Positions 8,531-17,822 of a stretch of 64,000 nucleotides of DNA are shown piece after piece. The stretch's first letter is position 1, and every line of letters starts with the position of its first letter. The notes under the pieces are model-generated. The model was not told where the DNA came from and did no database searches. It was given only the letters and a program-made list of their open reading frames with translations. The stretch is from JACDAN01 sp963827705 (lineage in GTDB: Bacteria; Actinomycetota; Thermoleophilia; Gaiellales; Gaiellaceae): the NCBI GenBank assembly GCA_963827705.1, contig CAWHBN010000013.1, positions 1-64,000 on the forward strand. Direction: 5' to 3'. Position numbers and translations under genes: made by a program.

Positions 8531-9298
8531 GTCAGCGAGAGGCTCGCCCTCTCGCGTGCCGCGCGAAGGACGCGGTCGGTGAGCAGGAAGCCGATCACGA
8601 CGTAGGCGAGCCCGAGCACCGCGCACATCGCGATGTCGGGTAACGGCGATCCGCCGGTCGAGGACTCGCGGATCGCGTTCATCCCCCAGGTCGGCGCGAG
8701 CAGGTAGGAGATCGGCGGCACCCACGCGGGGAGCAGCGCCAGCGGGATGAGGAACCCGCAGATCAGCCACATCGGGTACTCGGTCATCGATCCCAGCGCC
8801 CACGCGTAGCGGTAGCGGGCGAACGCGATCCCGATCAGGAAGCCGAGGGCGCCGATGGACAGGAGCGCGGCGAGGATCGCGAAGCCCATCAGCACCGGGT
8901 GCTCGAGCGGGAGGTTGATGCCGAAGACGACCCGGCCCCAGAGCAGCGTCGTCGCCATGCAGTAGACGCCGATCGTGGACGTGGCGAGCGCCGACCGGGA
9001 GGATGACGAGCGCGAAGTGGGAGGGAGCGGCGACGAGCAGCTCGAGCGTCCCCAGCCAGCGCTCCCGCTGGAGCGCCGTGCCGGCGGCGAGGCTCGTCGC
9101 GCTCCAGATGCCCATCACCGCCGCGCCGAGGGAGGCGTAGATCAGCGAGTCGGGATCGCCGCCCTGGCGGAACATGAAGAAGGCGACGGTCGCGAAGAAG
9201 AGCGGCCAGAGGATGGCGAGGAAGCTGTCGAACGAGGACCGCCGCAGCTGCTTGAACTGGTACAGCCAGCCGATCCCGATCAGGCGCAGCGCCCTCAC
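8527..9298 (-). CDS. ABC-2 type transporter permease (A-type, second pair), frameshifted
   Basis: About 257 aa from a GTG start that overlaps the previous gene's stop (GTGA). The N-terminal half, LRLIGIGWLYQFKQL then WPLFFATVAFFMFRQGGDPD and LQRERWLGTLELLVAAPSHFAL, runs in one frame to about 8990. The C-terminal half, from ATTLLWGRVVFGINLPLEHP through LAPTWGMNAIRESSTGGSPLP to ARERASLSLT, is in another. One indel near 8995 accounts for the break. It is clearly more similar to the A-type gene at 10077 than to the one at 6975. Confidence 0.82.
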
Positions 9299-10080
9299 GA
9301 GCGCTCCAGCGTCGCGTGGCGCCGGCCCTGGTACTCGAAGAACCGGAGCAGCAGGTAGCCGGCGACGAGGTACGCGGCACCGATGGCCAGCTCCGCGCCG
9401 ACCAGGTCGAGGACCGAGGACGCCGAGGCACCGTCCACCAGCTCCCGCGCGGCCTGGATCGAGTGCGTGAACGGGATCCACTGCGAGACCGTCTCCATCC
9501 AGTCCGGCACCTCCGAGAGCGGGATGTTCGCGCCGGTGAAGATGAGCAGGAAGCCGAAGAGGACGTTCGAGAGCACCGCCGACTCGCGAATGCGGAGCGC
9601 AAGGGCAGCGTTGATCATGCCCAGCCCGGTGCACGAGAAGGCGGCGACGAGGATCACGAGCGCGAGCGGCGGGATCGCGGAGGCGGGGATCTCGACGTCG
9701 AGGAGCAGCGACCCGACCAGGAGCGAGAACGCCGCGACGAACGCGCCGTTCAGCACCACGGGCACCGCGCGGCCGAAGAAGAGCGGCAGCCGCGGAGCGG
9801 GACTGACGAGGATCGCGCCGAGCGTGTTCTGGAACTTCTCGCCGCCGACGAGCTGCATCATCGCGAACAGACACGGGACCGCCGCGTACTGGATCGCGTT
9901 GCCGACGAGGAAGAACTCGTCCGAGGCGAGGCCTGCCGACCGTCCCATGTAGGCCATCAGCAGGATCTGGAAGATCGGCGCGACGACGAGGCTCGGGATG
10001 TAGATCATCGGCGTCAGCCAGTAGAAGAGCGCGCGGTAGCTCATCAGCCCGCCGACCGCGAAGATCCGCACCGCGGTCAT
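9295..10080 (-). CDS. ABC-2 type transporter permease (B-type, first pair)
   Basis: 261 aa, intact, about six helices. It starts MTAVRIFAVGGLMSYRALFYW and contains IYIPSLVVAPIFQILLMAYMGR, the GEKFQNTLGAILVSPAPRLPLFFGR loop, FTGANIPLSEVPDWMETV and FTHSIQAARELVDGAS, and ends RRHATLERS. The ATG overlaps the upstream permease stop by 4 bases. Together with the A-type gene at 10077 it would form the pair closest to the ATPase gene, the minimal ATPase plus two permeases unit of an ABC-2 exporter. Confidence 0.87.
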   Translation of the reverse strand: MTAVRIFAVGGLMSYRALFYWLTPMIYIPSLVVAPIFQILLMAYMGRSAGLASDEFFLVGNAIQYAAVPCLFAMMQLVGGEKFQNTLGAILVSPAPRLPLFFGRAVPVVLNGAFVAAFSLLVGSLLLDVEIPASAIPPLALVILVAAFSCTGLGMINAALALRIRESAVLSNVLFGFLLIFTGANIPLSEVPDWMETVSQWIPFTHSIQAARELVDGASASSVLDLVGAELAIGAAYLVAGYLLLRFFEYQGRRHATLERS

Positions 10081-10847
10081 GTCAGCGAGAGCGTCGCGCG
10101 CTTGCGGGCCGCGCCGAGGACGCGCTCCAGCGCCAGGATTCCGGCTGCGAGGTACACCGCGCCGAGGGCGAGGCAGAGCGCGAGGTCGGGCCAGGGAGAG
10201 CCGCCGAGCGCCGACTCGCGGATCGCGTTCATCCCCCAGGTCGGCGCGAGCGCCCAGGAGATCGGGCGCACCCAGTCGGGCAGGAGCACGAGCGGGACGA
10301 GGAACCCGCCGATCAGCCAGACCGGGTACTCGAAGAGGTTGCCCAGCGCCCAGGCGGCGCGGAAGCGGACGAACGAGACGGCGAACAGGAAGCCGAGCGC
10401 GCCGAAGGAGAGCACGGTTCCGACGATCGAGAACCCGAAGGCGACCCAGTGCTCGACCGTCAGGTCGATGCCGAAGACGAAGCGCCCGAAGGCGAGCGTC
10501 GCGACGAGGCAGTAGATCCCGATCGTGCTCATCGCGAGCGTGATCGGGAGCAGGATGAGGGAGAAGTGCGGCGGCGACGCGACGAGCGCCTCGAGCGTCC
10601 CGTGCCAGCGCTCCCGCTGCATCGCGCCGCCGGCCGTCGTGCTCGTGGCCGACCACATGCCCATCACCGCCGCGCCGAGGGACGCGTACAGCAGCGTCTT
10701 CGGGTCGGTGCCGGCGCGGAACATCAGGAACGCGACCGTCGCGAAGAAGAGCGGCCAGATGATCTGGAAGAGGCCTTCGAAGGGCGAGCGGGCGATCGCC
10801 TTGAACTGGAAGTACCAGCCGAAGGCGAGGAGCCTGAGGATTTTCAC
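10077..10847 (-). CDS. ABC-2 type transporter permease (A-type, first pair)
   Basis: 256 aa, intact. GTG start (10847) overlaps the TGA of the ATPase gene. It reads KILRLLAFGWYFQFKAIARSP, then WPLFFATVAFLMFRAGTDPK, MQRERWHGTLEALVASPPHF (the cytoplasmic coupling region), LAPTWGMNAIRESALGGSPWP and the tail ARKRATLSLT. About six transmembrane helices are visible. It is the founder-like member of the A-type set because it directly follows the ATPase in the same overlapping arrangement. Confidence 0.87.
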   Translation of the reverse strand: MKILRLLAFGWYFQFKAIARSPFEGLFQIIWPLFFATVAFLMFRAGTDPKTLLYASLGAAVMGMWSATSTTAGGAMQRERWHGTLEALVASPPHFSLILLPITLAMSTIGIYCLVATLAFGRFVFGIDLTVEHWVAFGFSIVGTVLSFGALGFLFAVSFVRFRAAWALGNLFEYPVWLIGGFLVPLVLLPDWVRPISWALAPTWGMNAIRESALGGSPWPDLALCLALGAVYLAAGILALERVLGAARKRATLSLT

Positions 10848-11816
10848 TCGTCCGAGGAGACGAGCGCGACGTACGCGTCCTCGAGCGTCGGCTCGCGCCT
10901 GGACACCCGGCCGACGTTGGCGCCGTTCAGCCGGCCGAGGATCGCGTGCGTGAGCTCGACGTCGGCGCGGCGTCTGGACGATCAGCACCTGCGCCTGCTC
11001 GCGCTCCTCGACCGAGACCGCGCTCACGCCGGGGAGCTCCCGGACCCGGTCGACGGTCCCCTCGGGGATCCCGAAGATCTCCACCTCGACGACGGCTCCC
11101 TCGGCGACGTTCTGCTTCAGCTGCGCCGGCGTGCCGTGCGCGACGATCTCGCCCTTGTTGATGACGGCGATCCGGTCGCAGAGCGCGTCTGCCTCGAACA
11201 TGTAGTGCGTCGTCAGCAGCACGGTCTTGCCGGCGTCGACGAGCGAGGCGATGGTGGCGCGCAGCTCGCGCGCGCCGACGGGATCGAGCCCGATCGTCGG
11301 CTCGTCCAGGAAGACGACCGGCGGATCGTGGAGGAGCCCTCGGGCGACGTGCAGCCGCTGCTTCATCCCGCGCGAGTAGCCCTCGGTGCGCTCCTGCTCT
11401 CGGCCCTTGAGGCCGACGAGCTCGAGCAGGCTCTCGATCCGCGGCTTCTGCTCCTTCGGCGGCACGCCGTAGAGCTCGGCGAAGTAGCGGAGGTTGTCGT
11501 AGCCGGAGAGCCGCTCGTAGACGCCGCGCTCCCCGCCGAAGACGTAGCCGATGCGCTTGCGCACCTCGCGCGCGTCCTTGACGACGTCGTAGCCGAGCAC
11601 GCTCGCGGTGCCCGAGGTCGGGATCAGCAGCGTGATCAGCATCTTGATCGTCGTCGTCTTTCCGGCGCCGTTCGGTCCGAGCAGCCCGAAGAGCTCGCCC
11701 TTCTCGATCTCGAAGCTGACGCCGCGGACCGCCTCGACGTCCATCCACTTGCGGCGGATGGTCCCGGTGGACGTGCGGTAGGTGCGGTGGAGGTCGAGTG
11801 CCTCGACGACGGCCAT
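10844..11816 (-). CDS. ABC transporter ATP-binding protein (ABC-2 exporter type), frameshifted
   Basis: Nucleotide-binding subunit, about 324 aa. It has Walker A GPNGAGKT, a Q-loop region (IGYVFGGERGVYERLSGYDN), the signature YSRGMKQR, Walker B VVFLDEP, the D-loop GLDP and the H-loop TTHYM, then a C-terminal DrrA/NatA-like domain. A one-base indel near 10968 breaks the frame after QVLIVQT; the other frame continues ADVELTHAILGRLNGANVG and ends REPTLEDAYVALVSSDE. I choose ATG 11816 because TAGTCT lies 7 bases before it; an in-frame ATG at 11834 lies upstream of that box. It would energise the permeases downstream, but the cargo is unknown. Confidence 0.88.
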
Positions 11817-11823
11817 GCCGCTG

Positions 11824-11829
11824 AGACTA
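11824..11829 (-). promoter_or_regulatory. Candidate -10 box (TAGTCT) for the ABC exporter operon
   Basis: On the minus strand TAGTCT sits 7 bases before ATG 11816, predicting a leaderless transcript that starts the ABC operon separately from the hydantoinase genes upstream. The identical hexamer precedes the DNA glycosylase gene at 15111. Confidence 0.4.
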
Positions 11830-11871
11830 GTCACAGGCGTGGCCGCCGCTCCACCAGGATTTCCGATCGGG

Positions 11872-13352
11872 CTACTCGGCGGGGCGCCCCCAACCGCCTC
11901 CGCCGGGCGTCTCGATCCGGAGGACGTCTCCGGGCTCGAGATCGACGGTTGCCTTCGCCGGCAGCTCGCGGCCGTTCAGGAGGTTGCGGCCCGGTGCTCC
12001 GGGGCCGCCGCCCTCGGCTCCACCCGGCGCGACGGTTCGCCGCTCGCTCAGGATCGACGCCCGGCAGCCCTCGAGCGCCTCGACCTCGCGCACGACGCCG
12101 TCGCCGCCGCGGTGCCGTCCCGCGCCTCCCGAGCCGAGCCGCAGCTCGTGCCGCCGGACGCGCAGCGGATACGCGAGCTCGAGCGCCTCCGTGGGCGTCG
12201 TCAGCGTGTTGGACATCGTCACGTGGACGCCGCTCGGGCCCTCGCCGTCCGGACATGCGCCCTGGCCGCCGCCGATCGTCTCGTAGTAGGTGAAACGGTC
12301 GTTTCCCAGCGTGAGGTTGTTCATCGTCCCCTGACCCTGGGCCGGTACCGGAACGGCCTGGCCCAGCGCGGCGAAGAGCACGTCGACGATCCGGCAGGAG
12401 GTCTCGACGTTGCCGCCCGCGACCGCGGCTCCCGGCTGGGCATTGACGAGCGACCCCGGCGGCGCCGCGACCTGGACGGGCGAGAAGGCACCGGCCGAGG
12501 CGGGCACGTCCGGCCCGGTCAGGCAGCGCACGACGAAGTACGCCGCCGAACGCGTGACGGAGATCGGGCAGTTGAGGTTTCCGTCGTGCTGTGGGTCCGT
12601 GCCGGCGAAGTCGACCTCGAGCTCGTCATCGGCGACGGTGACCGCGGCGCGGATCGTGAGCGTTGCCCTCGGGCGCCTCGAGGACGTCGCTCGGCCTCGT
12701 AGCGACCGTCGGGGAGACGGGCGATCCCGGCGCGGACGATCCGCTCGGAGTAGGCGAGGAGCTCGTCCATCGCGGCGCGGACGCCGTCGGCGCCCTGCCG
12801 CGCGCAGAGCTCGGCAATCCGTTCGTCGGCGAGGCGATGAGCCGCGAGCTGGGCGCGGAAGTCGCCCCTCCGCTCGTCCGGGTTTCGCATCCGCGCCGTG
12901 AGCTCGTCGAGCGTCTCGGCGCCGAGCCGTGTCGGCGGGATCACGACGCCTTCCTGCTCGAGCGTCCGCGATGCGGCGGGCATGCTGCCCGGCTCGATGC
13001 CGCCGACGTCCGCGTGGTGCGCGCGCGTGACGGCGAACCCGACGTCCGTTCGCGAGACGAGCGTGATGTCGGGCAGGTGCGTGCCGCCGGCGAACGGGTC
13101 GTTGAGGATGAACACGTCGTCCCGGCCCGGGTCGTGCCGCATGACGGCCGCGACCGCGTCGGGCATCGCGCCGAGGTGGACGGGGATGTGCTCCGCCTGC
13201 GCGACCATGCGGCCCCGCTCGTCGAACAGGGCGGTGGAGCAGTCGCGCCGTTCCTTGATGTTCGCGGAGAACGCCGACCGGATCAGCGCCGCGCCCATCT
13301 CCTCGGCGATCCCCCGGAGTGCGTGTCCGAGAACTTGGAGCTGAATGTTCAC
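11872..13352 (-). CDS. Hydantoinase/oxoprolinase B-type subunit (HyuB family), frameshifted
   Basis: About 490 aa. The N-terminal part has IAEEMGAALIRSAFSANIKE, a CSTALFDERGRMVAQAEHIPVHLG segment and NDPFAGGTHLPDITL, all hallmarks of the family. The C-terminal part has DFAGTDPQHDGNLNCPI, AGGNVETSCRIVDV, GQGTMNNLTLGND and ETIGGGQGA, ending RIETPGGGGWG. Two indels between about 12660 and 12700 separate them; short intervening frames read DVLEAPEGN. The GTG start overlaps the A-subunit stop (GTGA). Family members hydrolyse 5-oxoproline or N-carbamoyl/hydantoin rings, or carboxylate ketones, with ATP; the substrate here is undetermined. Confidence 0.85.
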
Positions 13353-15095
13353 GCTTCGTCACTCTTCGTGAGCCTCCAGATGCCACCATCCCTAGCCCCC
13401 ACCCACCCGGGGGGAACCCAGCACGTGGCGCCGTCGAGCTCGACCGTCGCCGGGCCGGCGACCGTCTCGCGCGGCGTGGCGGGGAGGACGAGCGGTGGCC
13501 CCGGGCGGACTTCCGCAGTCCGGACGGCCACGAGCTCGAGCGGCCTCTCGCGATCCGCGTAGCCGTACCGCTCGTCGTGCAGCGCGTGGAACCGGTCCGC
13601 GAGGCCGGCGCCGAGCGGCACGGCCAGCTCGAAGGACTGGCCGCGGTAGCGGAGGTCAGCCTCTCCCTCCGCCGGGAGATCGTCGCACGTCGTCGAGCGG
13701 CCGAACCTCGCTCCGAACGTGGTCGCGGCGCTCGTCGCCGACGGCGAGCCCGAGCGCCGAGAGCACACCCGCCGCCTCGGGCACGAGCACCGTGGTGATG
13801 CCGAGACCGTCGGCGAGGTCGCACGCATGCAGCGGCCCCGCGCCGCCGAACGCGACGAGGGCGAGGCCGCGCGGATCGCGCCCACGCTCGACGGAGACGA
13901 CCCGAAGAGCGCGCAGCATCTCGGCGTTCACGACCTCCACGACGCCTGCAGGGTCGAGGCCCTCGAATGCCCGCTCCGCCGCAGCACGGTCGGGCTCGAG
14001 GCCGTCGGCGAGCCGCGGAGGGATCCGACCGAGGAGCAGGTTCGCGTCGGTGACGGTCGGCCGGAGCCCGCCCGACCCGTAGCAAGCCGGCCCGGGCACG
14101 GCGCCCGCGCTCTCGGGCCCGACCCGGAGCGCGCCGCCCTCGTCCACCCAAGCGATCGACCCCCCGCCGGCACCGACCGTGTGGACGTCGACGCTCGGGA
14201 GCCGGATCGGAAAGCCGGCGACGGTGCGCTCCGCCGACCTTTCCGCCTGGCCGCCCGAGATCAGGCAGACGTCCGTGGACGTGCCGCCCATGTCGAAGGC
14301 GATTGCGTCCGGGAAACCGGCGAGCTCCGCGATCCGCGCCGCGCCCACCACGCCGCCCGCCGGCCCCGACAGCAGCGCCCAGGAAGCATGCGCGGCAGCC
14401 TCGTCCAGCGAGGCGACGCCGCCCGACGAGCGCATCACGAGCGGCTGCGGAAGACCAGCCTCGCCGCAGCGGTTGCCGAGAGCGCGCAGGTAGCTCCCGA
14501 GCCGCGGGCCGAGGTACGCATCCGCAGCAGTCGTGGAAGCCCGCTCGTACTCGCGGAACTCGGGCGAGACCTCGTGCGAGGCGACGACGTGAGCCGCAGG
14601 GAGCCGGCGTGAGATCTCGGCGGCCACCGCGCGCTCGTGCCGCGGATCGCGGAACGAGAACAGCAGGCAGACGGCCACCGCCTCGGCGTCGAGCTCGGGG
14701 AGCGAGTCGAGGTCGAGCGGCTCGACGACGCCGTCCGGCCCGATCCGCTCGCGCACGCCGTGGCAGCGTTCGAGGGGGACGAGAGGCTCGGGATGCGCCT
14801 CGCAGAGGCGATAGAGGTGTGCCCGGTCCTGCCGCCGCAGGTGCAGGAGGTGCTCGAACCCGGCGGTCGCCACGAACGCCGTCCGTGCGCCCTTGCGCTC
14901 CAGCAGTGCGTTCGTGGCAACCGTCGTCCCGTGCGTGAAGCGCTCGGGCTCTCCGGCGCCGACCGCCGCCGCAGCGGCGAGCACCGACTCCTCCTGCCGC
15001 TCCGCGGTCCGCACCTTCGCGGTCCGGAGCTCGCCGTCCGCGATCAGCACCGCGTCGGTGAACGTGCCGCCGACATCCACGCCCAGGACTGCCAT
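13349..15095 (-). CDS. Hydantoinase/oxoprolinase A-type subunit (HyuA family), frameshifted
   Basis: ATP-binding partner of the B subunit, about 582 aa. An ASKHA-type phosphate loop (GVDVGGTFTDAVLIADG) is at the N-terminus, with THGTTVATNALLERKGA, SGPAGGVVGAARI, FDMGGTSTDVCLI, GAGGGSIAWVDEGG and AFGGAGPLHACDLADGLG. An indel near 13690 breaks the frame after VRSEVRPLDD; the next frame continues ADLRYRGQSFELAVPLG and ends WRLTKSDEA. It is shorter than many relatives (650-700 aa) because the helical stretch usually found before the ADLRYRGQ segment is nearly absent. It forms a two-gene unit with the B subunit and is divergent from the DNA glycosylase gene. Confidence 0.85.
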
Positions 15096-15110
15096 CCGTC
15101 GCCCGGCATC

Positions 15111-15116
15111 TAGTCT
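15111..15116 (+). promoter_or_regulatory. Candidate -10 box (TAGTCT) for the DNA glycosylase
   Basis: TAGTCT ends 6 bases before an ATG at 15123. It lies in the short divergent gap between the hydantoinase A gene (start 15095, minus strand) and the glycosylase. Confidence 0.35.
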
Positions 15117-15135
15117 CGCGCCATGGCGACCGTCC

Positions 15136-16040
15136 ATGGAGATCGCACTGCGCGGCCCCTCCGGCGAGCCCGTCGATCTCTGGCGGACGATCGTCTCGCA
15201 CGGCGTCGCGTCGCTCCCGCCGGCCGACCTGGACGAGGACGCCGAGGTGATGACGGTCACGCTGCCCGTCGCCGGAGCCAAGCCGCGGACGGTCCGGATC
15301 CGCCAGGGCCGGAAGGGCAAGGCGAAGGTCGACGTCCTCGGCCCGCCGCTCGGCGCGCGCACCCGCGTCGGGCTCCGCCAGTCGGTCCGCCGCGTCCTCA
15401 ACCTCGACGAGGACCTCTCACCGCTCTACGAGGTCGCGAAGACCGACCCCGAGCTGGCCTGGATCGCCGTCGGCGCCGGCCGGATGGCTCGCGGAGCCAC
15501 CGTCTTCGAGGACGTCGTGAAGACGATCTGCACGACGAACACCACCTGGTCGGCGACCGTGCGGATGGTCACCGGGCTGGTGGAGAACCTCGGCGAGCCC
15601 TCCGCCGGCGGCCACGGGCGCGCCTTTCCCGACCCCGCAGGCGATGGCCGCCGCGCCCGAGGCGTTCTACCGCGACGTCGCGCGGGCCGGCTACCGCGGC
15701 GCGTACCTCCGCGCGCTCGCCGCCTCCGTCGCCGACGGCTCGCTCGACCTCGAGGCCCTCGCGACCGCCCCGCCCACGGAGCTGCCGGACGACGAGCTGG
15801 CGAAGCAGCTGCTCGCACCTTCCCGGCGTCGGGCCCTACGCCGCCGCCCACATCATGATGTTGATCGGACGCCACTCACGCCTGATCCTCGACTCCTGGA
15901 CGCGGCCGACGTACGCCAGGCTCAACGGCGGGCGGAAGGCGGGCGACCGGACGATCGAGCGCCGCTTCCGCCGCTACGGCCCCTACGCGGGCCTCGCGTT
16001 CTGGCTGTATCTGACCCGCGACTGGGTGAAGGAGACGTAA
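15136..16040 (+). CDS. HhH-GPD DNA glycosylase (AlkA/3-methyladenine glycosylase-like), frameshifted
   Basis: Base-excision repair glycosylase of about 300 aa. It begins MEIALRGPSGEPVDLWRTI with a beta-rich N-terminal domain, then VVKTICTTNTTWSATVRMV. The helix-hairpin-helix is LPGVGPYAAAHIMMLIGRH, with the catalytic-type Asp in SRLILDSW, followed by RRFRRYGPYAGLAFWLYLTRDW. Indels near 15640 and 15820 distribute these parts over three frames. The start is uncertain: ATG 15123 suits the TAGTCT box but is out of frame with ATG 15136 by one base, possibly another indel. The damaged base it recognises cannot be told from sequence. Confidence 0.8.
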
Positions 16041-16055
16041 AGCCGCCGGCGAAAT

Positions 16056-16090
16056 ACAAACGTTTTCGCGCCGCCTTGCGTATCGTTTGT
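16056..16090 (+). promoter_or_regulatory. Candidate promoter and 7-bp inverted repeat upstream of the L,D-transpeptidase
   Basis: TATCGT (16081-16086) lies 8 bases before the GTG at 16095 (leaderless pattern). A perfect inverted repeat, ACAAACG at 16056-16062 and CGTTTGT at 16084-16090, flanks the -35 to -10 interval and overlaps the -10 box. This layout would suit a repressor operator, but the arms are short and may be chance. Confidence 0.35.
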
Positions 16091-16094
16091 CGGC

Positions 16095-17114
16095 GTGAAA
16101 CTCCTGCTCGCCGTCATGTTCGTCGCAGCCGTCAGCCTCGGGGTCGCAGCACCGGACGCCGCGCGCAAGCCCGTGGTCATCGCCCCGGGCGTGACAATCG
16201 GCGGTGTCCCTGTCGGCGGCAAGATGTCCGAGGCGGCGAGGACACGCGTCGAGGCGGCATTCGGCCGGCCGCTCCGCCTGCAGTTCCGCGACAAGCGCTG
16301 GCGGATCAGCCCGCGATACCTCGGCGCGAGCGCCGGCATCGACGGCGCCGTCTCCCGGGCGCTCCTCGCACCGCCGAACACGCGCGTCCGCGTTCAGGTG
16401 TCCTCCGACGCAGCCGCGGATCCGCCGCTACGTCAACCGCCTCGACCGGCTCTTCTCGTACGAGCGCCGTGGACACCCAGGTCGTCGGCGCGTCCGGCGG
16501 ACGCCCTCAGTTCACGGAGGCGAAGACGGGCCTCACCGTCGAGAAGGACGGGATGGCGAAGGCGATCACGCGCGCCCTTCGCAGCACGAACAGGCGCAGG
16601 CCGATCGAGCTGATCGTCAGCACCATCGAGCCGAAGGTCACGCCGGCGAACTACGGGCCGGTCGTGATCATCTTCCGCGAGTCGAAGCAGGCTCTCGCTC
16701 TTCGACGGGCCGGCGAAGATCTCGTGCGCCGGTTCGGGGTCGCGACCGGCAGCTCCGAGTACCCGACACCGCTCGGCAACTACAGCATCGCGACGAAGCA
16801 GATGAACCCCTGGTGGATCCCGCCGCCCGACTCGGAGTGGGCGAAGGGCGAGAAGCCGGTCCCGCCCGGGCCCGGCAACCCGCTCGGAACCCGCTGGATG
16901 GGTCTCACGGCGCCGCTCGTCGGCATCCACGGGACGCCGGACGCGGCGTCGATCGGCTACTCGGCCTCCCACGGCTGCATCCGCATGCGCGTGCCGGAGG
17001 CGGAGTGGCTCTTCGAGCCAGGTGAACGTCGGCACGCCGGTCATGATCGTCTCCGCTGCTGGCCGCAGGGCGCTGCCGCCAGGACTGCGTCCCAGTCGCG
17101 CCCGTATCTCATGA
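16095..17114 (+). CDS. L,D-transpeptidase (YkuD domain) with N-terminal peptidoglycan-binding-like region, frameshifted
   Basis: Exported cell-wall enzyme, about 340 aa from a GTG start. A signal peptide (LLLAVMFVAAVSLGVAAPDA) is followed by a region of the type found before YkuD domains (TIGGVPVGGKMSEAARTRV). The YkuD catalytic motif is HGTPDAASIGYSASHGCIRM, with the nucleophilic Cys at nt 16976-16978. It would form 3-3 peptidoglycan cross-links or attach proteins. Indels near 16420, 16480 and 17025 split it over three frames. After VNVGTPVMIVSAAG the last residues (about 17 codons before TGA 17112) are encoded by the left arm and core of a palindromic repeat, so the natural C-terminus may have been altered by that insertion. 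Confidence 0.82.
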
Positions 17115-17156
17115 TACGAACGCTCCCGCGTCCTTGCCTGGAACGGCATCGCCCTG
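17066..17156 (+). repeat. Dispersed palindromic repeat, copy 1
   Basis: Arms at 17066-17083 and 17137-17156 are complementary apart from one mismatch and a two-base AA bulge. Between them lies the family core: GCGTCC-CAGTCGCGCCC, an inner hairpin (GTATC, loop TCAT, GATAC at 17104-17117), then GAACGCTCC-CGCGTCCTTG. Compared with copies 2-4 it lacks one T in each half of the core. It overlaps the 3' end of the L,D-transpeptidase gene and sits at the convergent junction with the TOPRIM gene. Confidence 0.8.
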
Positions 17157-17175
17157 GACGAGCGATTCCGTCCTC

Positions 17176-17722
17176 CTAGAGCGCGTCCAGGACGCGCCGG
17201 GGCATCTCCTCGAGACGAGCTGAGATACTCCGCGTAGCGGATCTTGCGGCGGCCGCCGCTGCCCATGAAGCGCCGAAGCTGCTCCTCGACGGGCTGGCCC
17301 TGCCACGCCGGCTGTTTCTGCAGTGTTCGAAAGGCCTGGAGGTCGCCTTGAGTCTCGGCGATCCGCTCGACCGACGCGGCGCCATGGGCCCGAATCAGCT
17401 CGTCCTCGAGATCCCGGACGCAGACGTAGAAGCCGAGCCGCTCCATGTCGGCCCGGGTCAGGTTCGAACCGAGGCCGGCCCGCTCGAGGCCCCGCCGGAA
17501 CTCGTCCTCCTCCTGCACGTCGCAGAGACCGGCCAGCTCGAGGCCCTGGCCGCGCGGGCCGTACAGCTCGAGGAAGCGGCCGATCGCCTGGGCGCCTCCC
17601 ATCGAGACGACAGCGACGCCCTCCGCTGCGAGGTCGCGACCCTGCCGCTGGGCGAGCGCCTCGACCGCGTGCCGGTCGCTCACTCCCTCGACGAGGACCA
17701 CCGTTCGGGCGTCGAGTTCCAT
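17176..17722 (-). CDS. TOPRIM-domain protein (OLD-like nucleotidyl transferase/hydrolase), frameshifted
   Basis: About 182 aa. The TOPRIM fold is seen in ARTVVLVEGVSDRHAVEALA (catalytic-type Glu), VVSMGGAQAIGRFLELYG and LAGLCDVQEEDEFRRGL (acidic metal-binding cluster). A helical region with VCVRDLEDELIRAHG follows. An indel near 17225 shifts the end from KIRYAEYL to SARLEEMPRRVLDAL. No ATPase domain is attached, unlike full-length OLD nucleases. Free-standing TOPRIM proteins of this size occur in Actinomycetota, but I know of no firm function. ATG 17722 has GGAG 8 bases upstream. It is divergent from the ribosomal protection gene. Confidence 0.75.
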
Positions 17723-17822
17723 ATGCTTCACTCCTAGCACCGGCGCCGACCAAGGAGAGTCATGCGTCCAGCACTCATGTCCATCGCGAAGGGCTTTTCG
17801 ACCTATTCGGAGGGTATGAGGC

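Noticed and set aside
7742..9874. A 710-residue minus-strand reading frame
   Set aside because: It joins two separate permease genes that happen to share a frame through a frameshifted, out-of-frame middle; the overlapping ATGA start at 8530 marks the true boundary.
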